Below are positions 17,870 through 26,112 of a DNA stretch of 64,000 nt, piece by piece. The stretch is taken from the NCBI GenBank assembly GCA_964559125.1, contig CAZLGW010000003.1, positions 1-64,000 on the forward strand, written 5' to 3'. Source of the DNA: Ravibacter sp964559125. Lineage in GTDB: Bacteria; Bacteroidota; Bacteroidia; Cytophagales; Spirosomataceae. How positions within the stretch are numbered: position 1 is the stretch's first letter; each line of letters opens with the position of its first letter. The position numbers and the translations under genes were made by a program. A model generated the notes under the pieces. The model was given only the letters and a program-made list of their open reading frames with translations, did no database searches and was not told where the DNA came from.

Positions 17870-17902
17870 TTGATGCTTTATAACACATTTTCGATACATT
17901 TG
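17870..17902 (+). promoter_or_regulatory. Promoter-like sequence upstream of nuoH
   Basis: TTG at 17870-17872 and TACATTTG at 17895-17902 with a 22-base spacer, slightly longer than the usual 19-21. It lies 33 bases before the GTG start of nuoH. Confidence 0.5.
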
Positions 17903-17935
17903 TAGCATTGTAGACTTTCGGTAAAGGTCGGAAAA

Positions 17936-19021
17936 GTGCCTTATACATTATTCATATTTGCTGTAATGGTTCCCGCGTTTGTAATCGTGGGGGTATACCT
18001 GGAACGAAAGGTGTCGGCTTTTATCCAGGACCGAATGGGGCCGATGGAGGTGGGAAAGTGGGGATTGCTGCAGCTGTTTGCCGACCTGATCAAGCTGATA
18101 CTCAAGGAGGACATCGTTCCGAAGGCAGCTGACCGGCGGCTTTTTCTGCTTGCTCCCTTTGTCATTTTCTGTGCTGTTTTTGCCGGGTTTGCGGTCTTGC
18201 CGGTTGCGCCCGATCTGCGCGGATCTACGGCAACGGTAGGTGTTTTCTTCCTTTTGACAATAGTGGCGGTCGATGTGCTCGGTATATTGATGGCGGGCTG
18301 GGGTTCCAATAATAAGTATTCGCTTATCGGGGCTGTGCGTGCGGTATCACAGATGATTTCCTATGAAATTCCTTTGACGCTGTCGGTGCTGTGCGTGGTC
18401 ATGTTCTGTCAGAGCCTCGATCTGCAGGAGATCAGTTTCCTGCAGGGTATTTATAGCGCTGAGACAAACTACCTGTTCGGGATCGGTGCGCTCGGGATCG
18501 ATATTACGGATGTAGGAGGGTTCCTGACCTGGAATATTCTCCGGAACCCCTTTCTTTTTTTAGCATACATTGTTTTTTTTATTGCTTCCCTGGCAGAATG
18601 TAACCGGGCCCCTTTCGATATACCCGAAGGAGAGTCGGAGCTGGTAGGAGGGTTCCATACCGAGTATTCGGGGATGCGCTATGCCGTTTTGATGCTTTCC
18701 GAATACGGCATGATGCTGTTGGTGTCGCTTTTGGGAGCAATTCTTTTCCTGGGGAGCTGGAATACGCCCTTTCCCAATATCGGTCCGGTAAAGCTGGCGG
18801 AATGGACAAGCGGAGCGCCGGGTACGGTCATGGGGTATGTGACCGGGATTTTCTGGCTTCTTTTTAAGGCTGTCCTGGCTGTGATAGTGCAGATGTGGGC
18901 CAGGTGGACGCTTCCGCGGCTGAGAGTAGACCAGCTTGTTTACCTGGGGTGGAAGGTGCTGACCCCGGTAGGCCTCGTGCTTTTCTTTATTACGGGAGTC
19001 TGGCGGCTGATAGGCGGGTGA
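17936..19021 (+). CDS. nuoH: NADH-quinone oxidoreductase subunit H
   Basis: A 361-residue membrane subunit at the junction of the complex I arms, forming part of the quinone cavity. It starts with GTG 17936. Conserved segments are ERKVSAFIQDRMGP (about residues 23-36), LLQLFADLIKLILKED, the acidic loop VSQMISYEIPL, and NRAPFDIPEGESELVGG near residue 225. Eight or nine helices are visible. In most genomes nuoH precedes nuoI-J-K. Here it follows nuoN, so the complex I genes have been rearranged. Confidence 0.94.
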   Translation: MPYTLFIFAVMVPAFVIVGVYLERKVSAFIQDRMGPMEVGKWGLLQLFADLIKLILKEDIVPKAADRRLFLLAPFVIFCAVFAGFAVLPVAPDLRGSTATVGVFFLLTIVAVDVLGILMAGWGSNNKYSLIGAVRAVSQMISYEIPLTLSVLCVVMFCQSLDLQEISFLQGIYSAETNYLFGIGALGIDITDVGGFLTWNILRNPFLFLAYIVFFIASLAECNRAPFDIPEGESELVGGFHTEYSGMRYAVLMLSEYGMMLLVSLLGAILFLGSWNTPFPNIGPVKLAEWTSGAPGTVMGYVTGIFWLLFKAVLAVIVQMWARWTLPRLRVDQLVYLGWKVLTPVGLVLFFITGVWRLIGG

Positions 19022-19043
19022 AAATATCATAACTATTATTCTG

Positions 19044-20069
19044 ATGAAATCAGGAAAAACAGGGGTATTGATCGTTAATCTCGGAACACCGGATTCAACC
19101 CGGACGGGCGATGTGAGAAGGTATCTCCGCCAGTTCCTGATGGACCGGCGGGTGATCGATATTCCTTTCTTGTCGAGGTGGTTCCTGGTGAACTGTATCA
19201 TCGCGCCTTTCCGGGCGCCCAAATCGGCAGCTATCTACAAAAAAGTATGGCTTCCTGAAGGATCTCCGCTCAAGGTATACGGTTATTCAGTGGAGGCGAA
19301 ACTGCAGGAGGCGCTGGGAGAAGATTTCGTGGTGAAGCTTGGTATGCGCTACCAGAATCCGTCTATAGAAAGTGGGCTGGCCGATCTTGAGAGAAGGGAA
19401 GATATCGGCCGGCTCGTGATCGTTCCCTTTTTCCCGCAGTATGCATCGGCTACCACCGGGTCGGTTCACGAAGAGGTAATGAGGGTCATAAATCAATGGC
19501 AGGTTATCCCGGATATCAGGTTCATCAACAGCTTTTACGATCATCCCGGGATAATCAGAGGATTTGCGGAGTCGGCCGGGCTGCAACTTGAAAAGGACCG
19601 CTACGATCACTTCGTATTCAGCTACCACGGACTTCCAGAAAGGCAGCTGGTCAAGGTCTACCCCGGCGGGCACAGCTGCGAAAAGAACGGATGCCGGACG
19701 GGTATTACTGCCAATAACAGGCATTGCTACCTCGCCCAGTGCTATGCTACCACGGAGCTGCTGGCAGATTATCTCGGCCTGCCCCGCGAAAAGGTTTCCA
19801 CCTGCTTTCAATCGCGCCTGGGTAAAGACCCCTGGATCCAGCCTTATACCGAAGATGTGGTGAAAGACCTCGCCGGGCGGGGTGTTAAAAAGGTACTGGC
19901 TTTTTCGCCGGCGTTTGTAGCCGATTGCCTCGAAACGACCGAGGAAGTAGGTGAAGAATACAAAGATATGTTTATCGAAGCCGGGGGGGAGCAATGGGAC
20001 CTCGTGTTGAGCCTGAACGACAGCGCGATCTGGATAGAGACTCTCGCAGACCTGGTGAAAAATCATTAA
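19044..20069 (+). CDS. hemH: Ferrochelatase
   Basis: A 341-residue class I ferrochelatase inserting Fe2+ into protoporphyrin IX, or coproporphyrin in some lineages. It starts KTGVLIVNLGTPDS. The active-site histidine lies in FSYHGLPERQL (about residue 197), and the conserved glutamate region is PAFVADCLETTEE (about residues 292-304). A short cysteine-containing insert (CEKNGCRTG) follows the active site. It begins 23 bases after nuoH, so haem synthesis may be co-transcribed with the respiratory genes. Confidence 0.95.
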   Translation: MKSGKTGVLIVNLGTPDSTRTGDVRRYLRQFLMDRRVIDIPFLSRWFLVNCIIAPFRAPKSAAIYKKVWLPEGSPLKVYGYSVEAKLQEALGEDFVVKLGMRYQNPSIESGLADLERREDIGRLVIVPFFPQYASATTGSVHEEVMRVINQWQVIPDIRFINSFYDHPGIIRGFAESAGLQLEKDRYDHFVFSYHGLPERQLVKVYPGGHSCEKNGCRTGITANNRHCYLAQCYATTELLADYLGLPREKVSTCFQSRLGKDPWIQPYTEDVVKDLAGRGVKKVLAFSPAFVADCLETTEEVGEEYKDMFIEAGGEQWDLVLSLNDSAIWIETLADLVKNH

Positions 20070-20091
20070 ATACGCTCAAAAAGATACAGCC

Positions 20092-20676
20092 ATGAAAGCA
20101 GCCGTTATTTCCACTTCGCCCCGTAAAGGGAGTAACTCGCTCAAAGTGGCGAAGTTCATGGCCGGTATTGCCGGAGATCATGCCGGGTTGGAAGTTACAC
20201 TTACCCATTTTGAGGATGCGGATATCCCTCTGGTAGGGAGAGGTGAGGTAGATCCGGAGAACTTATCGGAGTTTCAGGATACCCTTATTTCCAACTGGAA
20301 AGAGGCCGACCTGGTTTTGTTTGTCGTACCGGAATATAACTGGATCACCGGCGGAGAATTGATAAACGCCTTTCACCAGCTCGGAAGTAAACATTTTCGC
20401 TCGCTGTTCAATAATAAAGTCTTTGCTTTTGCGGGGGTTTCCAACGGGAAGGGTGGGAGAAGACCCTGTATTGAAATGACCACGCTTGTCAATAAGCTCA
20501 TCAGTGTTCTGGACGGCCATTCCTTTGTTTCTCCTAAAGTCTTTGAATCCCAGAGGACACAGGACGCCCTCGATGAGAGCGGTAGGTCTAAAGGAGATGC
20601 TTCGTATGAGAAGGCAGCTGCAAATTTTGTAGCTTACGGCATTAAAGCTGCCGGACGCTGGCAGGCAGGAGCCTGA
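20092..20676 (+). CDS. NADPH-dependent FMN reductase family protein
   Basis: A 194-residue flavodoxin-fold protein. The FMN phosphate loop is STSPRKGSNSLK near residues 8-19, followed by LVLFVVPEYNWITGGELINA, the usual flavin-binding P-E-Y-N motif of this family (PF03358). Such enzymes reduce quinones, azo compounds or chromate with NAD(P)H. It lies 22 bases after hemH in the same direction, giving a redox-themed 3' end of the cluster. Confidence 0.86.
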   Translation: MKAAVISTSPRKGSNSLKVAKFMAGIAGDHAGLEVTLTHFEDADIPLVGRGEVDPENLSEFQDTLISNWKEADLVLFVVPEYNWITGGELINAFHQLGSKHFRSLFNNKVFAFAGVSNGKGGRRPCIEMTTLVNKLISVLDGHSFVSPKVFESQRTQDALDESGRSKGDASYEKAAANFVAYGIKAAGRWQAGA

Positions 20677-20694
20677 AAGAGTTTTGTAAAAAAT

Positions 20695-20997
20695 TCAGGA
20701 AGATACGTCAGGCTGTTTTTTTGCCCGGACTATATACTTTTTAGCTCGGATGAGTTTAATGCCATTAAGCTCTGGAATGACTTTTATATCTTCCGGGGGA
20801 ATTATGCCCCTTCTGATCCAATTAGTTACTGTAGCGTAGTTTTTTATGTTGAAACGCTTCGTGTATTGCTCGATAGTTACCCATTCGGCCAGATCCGTAG
20901 CAAATCCTTTGGATATAAGCCAGGCTTTTGATTCGTCCAGGAACTTCCTCCCGTCGCGGATAATTTCATCCGCAAGCTGATCTGCTGTTTTTTTCAT
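20695..20997 (-). CDS. Small helix-turn-helix protein
   Basis: A 100-residue protein from ATG 20997 (a GTG at 21003 would add two residues). After a helical N-terminus it carries EWVTIEQYTKRFNIKNYATV followed by NWIRRGIIP (about residues 39-70). This resembles the winged-HTH/excisionase or MerR-type DNA-binding motif. A basic C-terminal tail (RAKKYIVRAKKQP) would also contact nucleic acid. It is the distal gene of a minus-strand pair whose upstream partner (21034-21431) is decayed, so it may be an orphan of a former mobile or phage-like module. Confidence 0.65.
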   Translation of the reverse strand: MKKTADQLADEIIRDGRKFLDESKAWLISKGFATDLAEWVTIEQYTKRFNIKNYATVTNWIRRGIIPPEDIKVIPELNGIKLIRAKKYIVRAKKQPDVSS

Positions 20998-21033
20998 AAT
21001 CACAGGGTTTATAGAAGAACTTCTCCTCCCGTT

Positions 21034-21431
21034 TTACAATTTTTTTAATATTTCTTGAAGTGCCTCAATTCGATCATCATATTCCTCAACAAGGTTCCAC
21101 ATCTCCACCCTTTTATCGGGTGATAAGTGCTTCCGACATGTCCCGAAGAGCCTGCATCGCAGCGGCTCTTTTCATCATAGTATTAACAAGGAGAGCCTTT
21201 ACTTGTTCTTTTATTTCCACAGATCTTTCGATAGTATGTTTCTGAAAGATAAAGGTCCAAATGTTTTGCTTTAAATCAAAATGCAGGAAGCTCCTCTACC
21301 TTTCCAGGAAGATACTTCGCCCCGGTTGGGGTGCTAATAATCAATTTTACAGGCGGTAGCGGTAAGTAGAGTTGCGCAGTGCGCGGCTCTCCAGCTTGGT
21401 GGATATGGGTGCTTACGAAAACCAGACCGCC
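21034..21431 (-). pseudogene. Decayed small coiled-coil protein gene (two frameshifts, no start)
   Basis: Three minus-strand segments in different frames read as one protein. The first (21431 to the TGA at 21276) ends PGKVEELPAF. The second, open from about 21292 to the TAA at 21113, reads DLKQNIWTFIFQKHTIERS and ends in RDMSEAL. The third reads SPDKRVEMWNLVEEY, then DDRIEALQEILKKL, to a TAA at 21034. Removing one base in the A4 run at 21278-21281 and one base near 21121-21126 joins them smoothly. No start codon is present and the 5' end runs into the secreted-protein remnant on the other strand. The product would be a helical, coiled-coil protein of unknown function. Draft-assembly indels are the alternative explanation. 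Confidence 0.55.
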
Positions 21432-21524
21432 TTACCGGTGGTTCTGGTAGTATTCGAAGGGAACCTTCAGGAAAACACCGTTTTATTTTCAAAAAAGGTA
21501 CGATCAGGTTGGCGGATAAGTTAA
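21366..21524 (+). pseudogene. Remnant of a T9SS-secreted beta-helix protein (choice-of-anchor Q type)
   Basis: A plus-strand frame between stops reads LVDMGAYENQTALPVVLVVF followed by EGNLQENTVLFSKK. DMGAYE followed by LPVTLxxFxGxLQxNTVLLxW is the typical junction between a beta-helix (choice-of-anchor Q) domain and the final region of Bacteroidetes T9SS cargo. Compare LPVTLADFSV and LPVTLARFSV in the genes at 56255 and 58917. The fragment loses frame within about 30 residues, and neither the beta-helix nor the sorting domain is left. It is a decayed fragment. Confidence 0.55.
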
Positions 21525-21551
21525 ATTCGGGGGTCAAATATCTGATCTGTG

Positions 21552-22634
21552 ATGATTCTCCGTTTGTACGCATGTGCGCTTATTCTTTGCCTGGCCGGAT
21601 GCCGCAGTTCTGTTGAGAAGACTTTCCCGAAACGGGAGAGCATGTCTGAGTCGGTATATGCTTCAGGTGTTGTCAAGGCCCGGGATCAGTACCAGGCATA
21701 CGCCAATGCCGCAGGTATTGTGCAGGATGTTTTTGTGAAGGAAGGAGATTCGGTAAAGGCAGGGACGCCGATACTTTCGGTTTATAACGAATCTGCCCGG
21801 ATCGGACGCGAATCTGCCGAGCTTGCACATTTTTATGCCGACCGCCAGGTGAACAGGACGAGACTTGAAAGCCTGGAGGCCAATATCAGCCTGGCACGGA
21901 GCAAATGGCAGAACGATTCGGTACTGTACGAGCGCCAGAAGGCATTGTATGAGCAAAAAGTAGGGACCCTGGTAGAGCTCGAACAGCGAAAGCTGGCCTT
22001 TGAAAGCGCCCGGACTGCCTATCTTACCGCCCGGATGCAGTACCAGGATCTGAAACGGGAAATTGATTTCAACGAAAGAAGCGCCGGTAAAAACTTATCC
22101 CTCTCGCGTGCGCTTGAAGGCGACCTGGTACTGCGCAGCAAGCTCGACGGCACAGTATATGCCTTGCTGAAAGAAAAAGGAGAGATGGTAAATGCCCAGA
22201 CACCCCTGGCCGTGATTGGCAGCAGCGATCAATTCCTGCTTGAAATGAAAGTTGATGAATATGATATAGTCAGGGTAACCAAAGGGCAGGCTGTCTGGGT
22301 AGGCATGGATAGCTACAGGGGAGAAACTTTCCGGGCTGTCGTTACCAGGATCTACCCGATCATGGACGAGCGCAGCAAGACCTTCACAGTCGAAGCTGAA
22401 TTCGTTTCTCCGCCGCCCGTATTGTATCCCAACCTTAGTCTGGAAGCGAATATTGTAACCCAAACACGGGAAAATACGCTCACGCTACCCCGTTCTTATT
22501 TATTACGTGATACGCTGGTTGTGACAGTCCGCCGCGATACGCTGCCGGTGAAAACCGGGTTGAAAGACTATCACAAGGTAGAAATATTGGGTGGAATAGA
22601 CGAAAACACAGAGATAGTCAAGCCGGAGCTATGA
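21552..22634 (+). CDS. HlyD-family efflux adaptor lipoprotein
   Basis: A 360-residue periplasmic adaptor (membrane-fusion protein). The first ATG (21552) gives a lipoprotein signal (ILRLYACALILCLAGC, cysteine near residue 17). A lipoyl-like half follows (GIVQDVFVKEGDSVKAGTPI), then a coiled-coil hairpin (about residues 75-180), the second lipoyl half (LDGTVYALLKEKGEMVNA) and a beta-barrel domain. The last four bases overlap the permease start. With the next three genes it forms a complete exporter. Confidence 0.87.
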   Translation: MILRLYACALILCLAGCRSSVEKTFPKRESMSESVYASGVVKARDQYQAYANAAGIVQDVFVKEGDSVKAGTPILSVYNESARIGRESAELAHFYADRQVNRTRLESLEANISLARSKWQNDSVLYERQKALYEQKVGTLVELEQRKLAFESARTAYLTARMQYQDLKREIDFNERSAGKNLSLSRALEGDLVLRSKLDGTVYALLKEKGEMVNAQTPLAVIGSSDQFLLEMKVDEYDIVRVTKGQAVWVGMDSYRGETFRAVVTRIYPIMDERSKTFTVEAEFVSPPPVLYPNLSLEANIVTQTRENTLTLPRSYLLRDTLVVTVRRDTLPVKTGLKDYHKVEILGGIDENTEIVKPEL

Positions 22635-23890
22635 AGGCGGGTTTAATCACTTCCATTGCGGGATCACTTATGACTGCCAGGTTCAGGCAGACGCTGGTAG
22701 CGGCAATAGGCGTTACTTTCAGCATCACGATGTTTGTAGCCCTTCTCGGGTTTATGAATGGCTTGAATATCATGCTGGATAGCCTTGTGATTAACCGTAC
22801 GCCCCATATCAGGCTTTATAACGATATCAAGCCCAATCCCGATCAGCCGCTTAAAAGGGTACAGGATTTTGTCGCCAGGTACAATATTATCCGCTCCCTT
22901 AAGCCAAATGCCAGCCGTGAGAGTATCTACAACAATGAAGCGATCATGAGCGCGCTGCGTATGGATGAGAGGGTACTGGGAGTAGCTCCGAAGATCATTT
23001 CCAGGGTTTTCTTCAATGTGGGCGCTACCGATATGCTCGGAATTGTAAACGGAGTAGACGTTGAGGAGGAAAACCGTTTGTTCCGTTTTTCGGATTATGT
23101 AACCTCCGGGAATTTTATGGACCTGAAAAATGTGGCAAACAGTATCATCCTCGGGAAAGGTGCTGCCGACCGTATGCTGGCCGAGGTAGGTGATGTGATA
23201 CAGGCAACTACTTCCCAGGGCAGTAGGGTACAGCTCAAAGTAGTAGGGTATTTCCAGTCGGGTCTCGGCGAGCTGGATAATGTACAATGCTATGCATCGA
23301 TCGGAACGGTGCAGAAAATGACAGGACAGACTGCTTCCTACATCACCGACATACAGGTAAAGCTCCGCGATATCAATATAGCGCCTGCACTGGCAAAGGA
23401 ATACAGTGCTGTTTTCGGAGTGGATGCTGACGACATACAGACTGTCAACGCCCAGTTCGAGACGGGCACAGGCGTACGATCCATGATCAGCTATGCGGTA
23501 GGGATAACCCTGCTGATCGTGTCGGGATTCGGTATTTACAATATCCTCAACATGATGATCTATGAAAAGATGGATACCATTGCGATCCTGAAAGCCACCG
23601 GGTTTTCAGGCGGCGACGTCAACCGGATCTTTACGACCATAGCCGTTTCTATCGGGATTGTTGGGGGCGTCGCCGGTATTTTGCTGGGATTCCTGGTCTG
23701 CCTCGGGATAGAAAGGATTCCTTTTGAGACCGAAGCATTGCCTACTATCAAGACTTTCCCGGTAGATTTTAATCCGAAATACTATCTCATAGCAGGTATT
23801 TTCAGCCTGGTAACTACTTATTTTGCCGGTTATTTCCCTGCCAGGAAAGCAAGCGCCATAGACCCGGTCGATATCATCAGAGGGAAATGA
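22631..23890 (+). CDS. ABC transporter permease (FtsX/LolC-MacB type)
   Basis: A 419-residue permease: one N-terminal membrane span (about residues 20-42, VTFSITMFVALLGFM), a periplasmic MacB-like core domain of about 230 residues, and three C-terminal spans (FtsX domain; SYAVGITLLIVSGFGIYNIL and following). It ends in the FtsX signature YFPARKASAIDPVDIIRG. Its start codon overlaps the adaptor stop (ATGA) and its stop overlaps the ATPase start. It probably acts as a mechanotransmission-type exporter, with the homodimer paired to the ATPase next door. Confidence 0.88.
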   Translation: MKAGLITSIAGSLMTARFRQTLVAAIGVTFSITMFVALLGFMNGLNIMLDSLVINRTPHIRLYNDIKPNPDQPLKRVQDFVARYNIIRSLKPNASRESIYNNEAIMSALRMDERVLGVAPKIISRVFFNVGATDMLGIVNGVDVEEENRLFRFSDYVTSGNFMDLKNVANSIILGKGAADRMLAEVGDVIQATTSQGSRVQLKVVGYFQSGLGELDNVQCYASIGTVQKMTGQTASYITDIQVKLRDINIAPALAKEYSAVFGVDADDIQTVNAQFETGTGVRSMISYAVGITLLIVSGFGIYNILNMMIYEKMDTIAILKATGFSGGDVNRIFTTIAVSIGIVGGVAGILLGFLVCLGIERIPFETEALPTIKTFPVDFNPKYYLIAGIFSLVTTYFAGYFPARKASAIDPVDIIRGK

Positions 23891-24597
23891 TAATGGAACA
23901 GCAAGCAGTCCTCGAATCACAGGGTATCACCAAATACTTTTACAGCCCGGAAAAAACGAAAGTGCTCAAAGGGGTTTCTTTCAGGGTGAACAAGGGTGAG
24001 TTTGTGTCTGTAGTAGGGAAATCAGGGTGCGGAAAGTCCACCTTACTGTATATACTTTCGACGATGGACACGGATTACGAAGGTAAATTGCTGATCGACA
24101 GGCAACTGGTCACAGGCCGGAAGCAGGACGAGCTGGCAAGGATCCGTAATGAAAAGATAGGCTTTGTTTTCCAGTTCCACTACCTGCTGAACGAATTTTC
24201 GGTTTTGGAGAATGTGATGATCCCGGGGCTGAAGCTCGGAGAGCTGCCGAGGGAGGAAATAGAGTATCGTGCCATGGAAAAGCTGCGGATCTTCGATATG
24301 CACCGGCACGCCCGTAAAAAGGCCAGCCAGCTTTCGGGCGGAGAAAAGCAGCGGGTAGCGATTACCAGGGCGCTTATCAACGATCCTCTGATCATTATGG
24401 GAGACGAGCCGACCGGCAACCTTGACAGGAAAAATTCGGAGATCGTATTCAATATCTTCAAAGAGCTGGCCGGAGAATTTCACCAGACGATGCTGGTCGT
24501 TACCCACGACCCCGAATTTGCCGCCGGTACCGACCGCACAATTGTCATGGAAGACGGAAATATAGTAAATGATTTAACCAACTTAAAACTGCCATGA
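23887..24597 (+). CDS. ABC transporter ATP-binding protein (LolD/MacB type)
   Basis: A 236-residue ATPase. Walker A VGKSGCGKSTLL (about residues 43-54), Q-loop VFQFHYLLNEFSV, signature LSGGEKQRVAITRAL (about 143-157), Walker B LIIMGDEPTGNLD, and H-loop VTHD are all intact. The start at 23887 overlaps the permease stop by four bases. An ATG at 23893 is an alternative that loses only two residues. It energises the permease encoded just upstream. Confidence 0.92.
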   Translation: MIMEQQAVLESQGITKYFYSPEKTKVLKGVSFRVNKGEFVSVVGKSGCGKSTLLYILSTMDTDYEGKLLIDRQLVTGRKQDELARIRNEKIGFVFQFHYLLNEFSVLENVMIPGLKLGELPREEIEYRAMEKLRIFDMHRHARKKASQLSGGEKQRVAITRALINDPLIIMGDEPTGNLDRKNSEIVFNIFKELAGEFHQTMLVVTHDPEFAAGTDRTIVMEDGNIVNDLTNLKLP

Positions 24598-26006
24598 AGA
24601 GTAACATTTTATTAAGTACGCTTTTTTGCCTTCCCTTTTACGCCCTCTCCGAAGAAGACCGGAAGAAAGAACCGACAGGCGCCGCTGCTACTGCAGTGCC
24701 GGTAAGTAAAGATCTCAGGATCAATCTCAACGAATCGGGTTCCAATTATTTCAGGTTTATATTTCTTAATCAAACCTGGGTCCGCCTGAACGAAAACAAC
24801 CCGGGGAGCACCGTATTCGGAAACGAAGCGGACCTAACGACCGATATAGGACTTCGGCGCACCAGGATACAGATGTACGGCCAGGTCACCGACAGGGTAT
24901 TTCTCTATACGCAGTTCGGGATGAATAATTTTAACAAAGCGAGTGCATTTCCCGCCTATAACCAGAATGGTACGCCTTCAAACCGGAAGATAGCCGCTTT
25001 TTTTCACGATGCGCTTGGAGAATACGAAGTGTGGCGGAAGCAGGACCAATTCATCCGTTTCGGGGGCGGGCTTACGGTAGTAAACGGCCTTTCCAGGTTT
25101 ACCCAGCCCAGTGTGGGGAGTATCATGACCATGGATGTACCGGTGTTTGCCCAGGCTACGGTTGACCAGATCGACCAGTTTGACAGGAAGCTGGCCGTCT
25201 ACTCACGCGGACAGGTAGGAAAGCTCAACTACCGTGTCGGAATGGCTGACCCGTTTCCCATCGAGACCAACGGAGCTGTCCCGCCGGCTATGGGCGAAAA
25301 TGCCGTTTTTGCCGGAAGAAAGCATTCCAAGTCCTACCAGGGGATGATCATATACAACCTTTTTGATACGGAGGATAACACGACTCCGGGGTATATGACA
25401 GGTACCTATCTTGGAAAACGGAAAGTGCTGAACCTGGAAGCGGGCATAGTCAGCCAGAAAAATGCTACCTGGAGCAGACAAGGCGCCGACACGCTATATC
25501 ACGATATGTTGTTATGGTCGGTCGCCTCCTACCTCGATATGCCTGTCAATCGTGAAAAGGGGACCGCCGTATCAGCTTATTTAGGCTATTTTGATACTAA
25601 CTATGGCCCCGGGTACCTGCGATTCAACGGTATTATGAATCCCGCTACCGGAACGAACAGGCCGATAACCGGTACGTCCGCTGCGCAAGGAAATGCATTC
25701 CCGATGTTCGGGAATGGCAGGGTGATATACACCCAGGCCGGGTTTAAGCTGAAAGATGATCTCCTGGGTAGCCAGGGAACGCTAATGCCCTACGCCTCAC
25801 TCCAGAGCGCAGATTATGACAGGATAAAGGGAGCGGTCAATGTATGGAATATAGGTATCAACTGGCTGATAAAAGGGCATAACGGGAAAATGTCCCTCAA
25901 CTATGAAAGCCGCCCCGTCTATGTCAACGACGCTGCCGATCCCAACAGGCTGGACAGATCGGGAAGACGGGGTTCATGGGTGATGCAGTACCAGATCTCC
26001 ATTTAA
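24594..26006 (+). CDS. Outer-membrane porin-like beta-barrel protein of the export operon
   Basis: A 470-residue protein with a short signal peptide (MKSNILLSTLFCLPFYALS). Alternating amphipathic strands throughout (NYFRFIFLNQTWVRLNE, RRTRIQMYGQVTDRVFLYTQ) resemble phosphate-selective porin O/P-type barrels. The last strand is MQYQISI. It does not look like a TolC-type helical tunnel. Its ATG overlaps the ATPase stop by four bases, so all four genes are translationally coupled. This implies the barrel works with the exporter or its cargo, although chance operon membership cannot be excluded. Confidence 0.75.
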   Translation: MKSNILLSTLFCLPFYALSEEDRKKEPTGAAATAVPVSKDLRINLNESGSNYFRFIFLNQTWVRLNENNPGSTVFGNEADLTTDIGLRRTRIQMYGQVTDRVFLYTQFGMNNFNKASAFPAYNQNGTPSNRKIAAFFHDALGEYEVWRKQDQFIRFGGGLTVVNGLSRFTQPSVGSIMTMDVPVFAQATVDQIDQFDRKLAVYSRGQVGKLNYRVGMADPFPIETNGAVPPAMGENAVFAGRKHSKSYQGMIIYNLFDTEDNTTPGYMTGTYLGKRKVLNLEAGIVSQKNATWSRQGADTLYHDMLLWSVASYLDMPVNREKGTAVSAYLGYFDTNYGPGYLRFNGIMNPATGTNRPITGTSAAQGNAFPMFGNGRVIYTQAGFKLKDDLLGSQGTLMPYASLQSADYDRIKGAVNVWNIGINWLIKGHNGKMSLNYESRPVYVNDAADPNRLDRSGRRGSWVMQYQISI

Positions 26007-26112
26007 TACCTGAAACCGTTTTGGATACGATCCTCAGGAATTGGGGCTTTGATCCTTTTTGTTCTCCTGTTTTTAGCCGACTTTTGTAAAAAAAGATCCG
26101 AAAGAGTAATTC

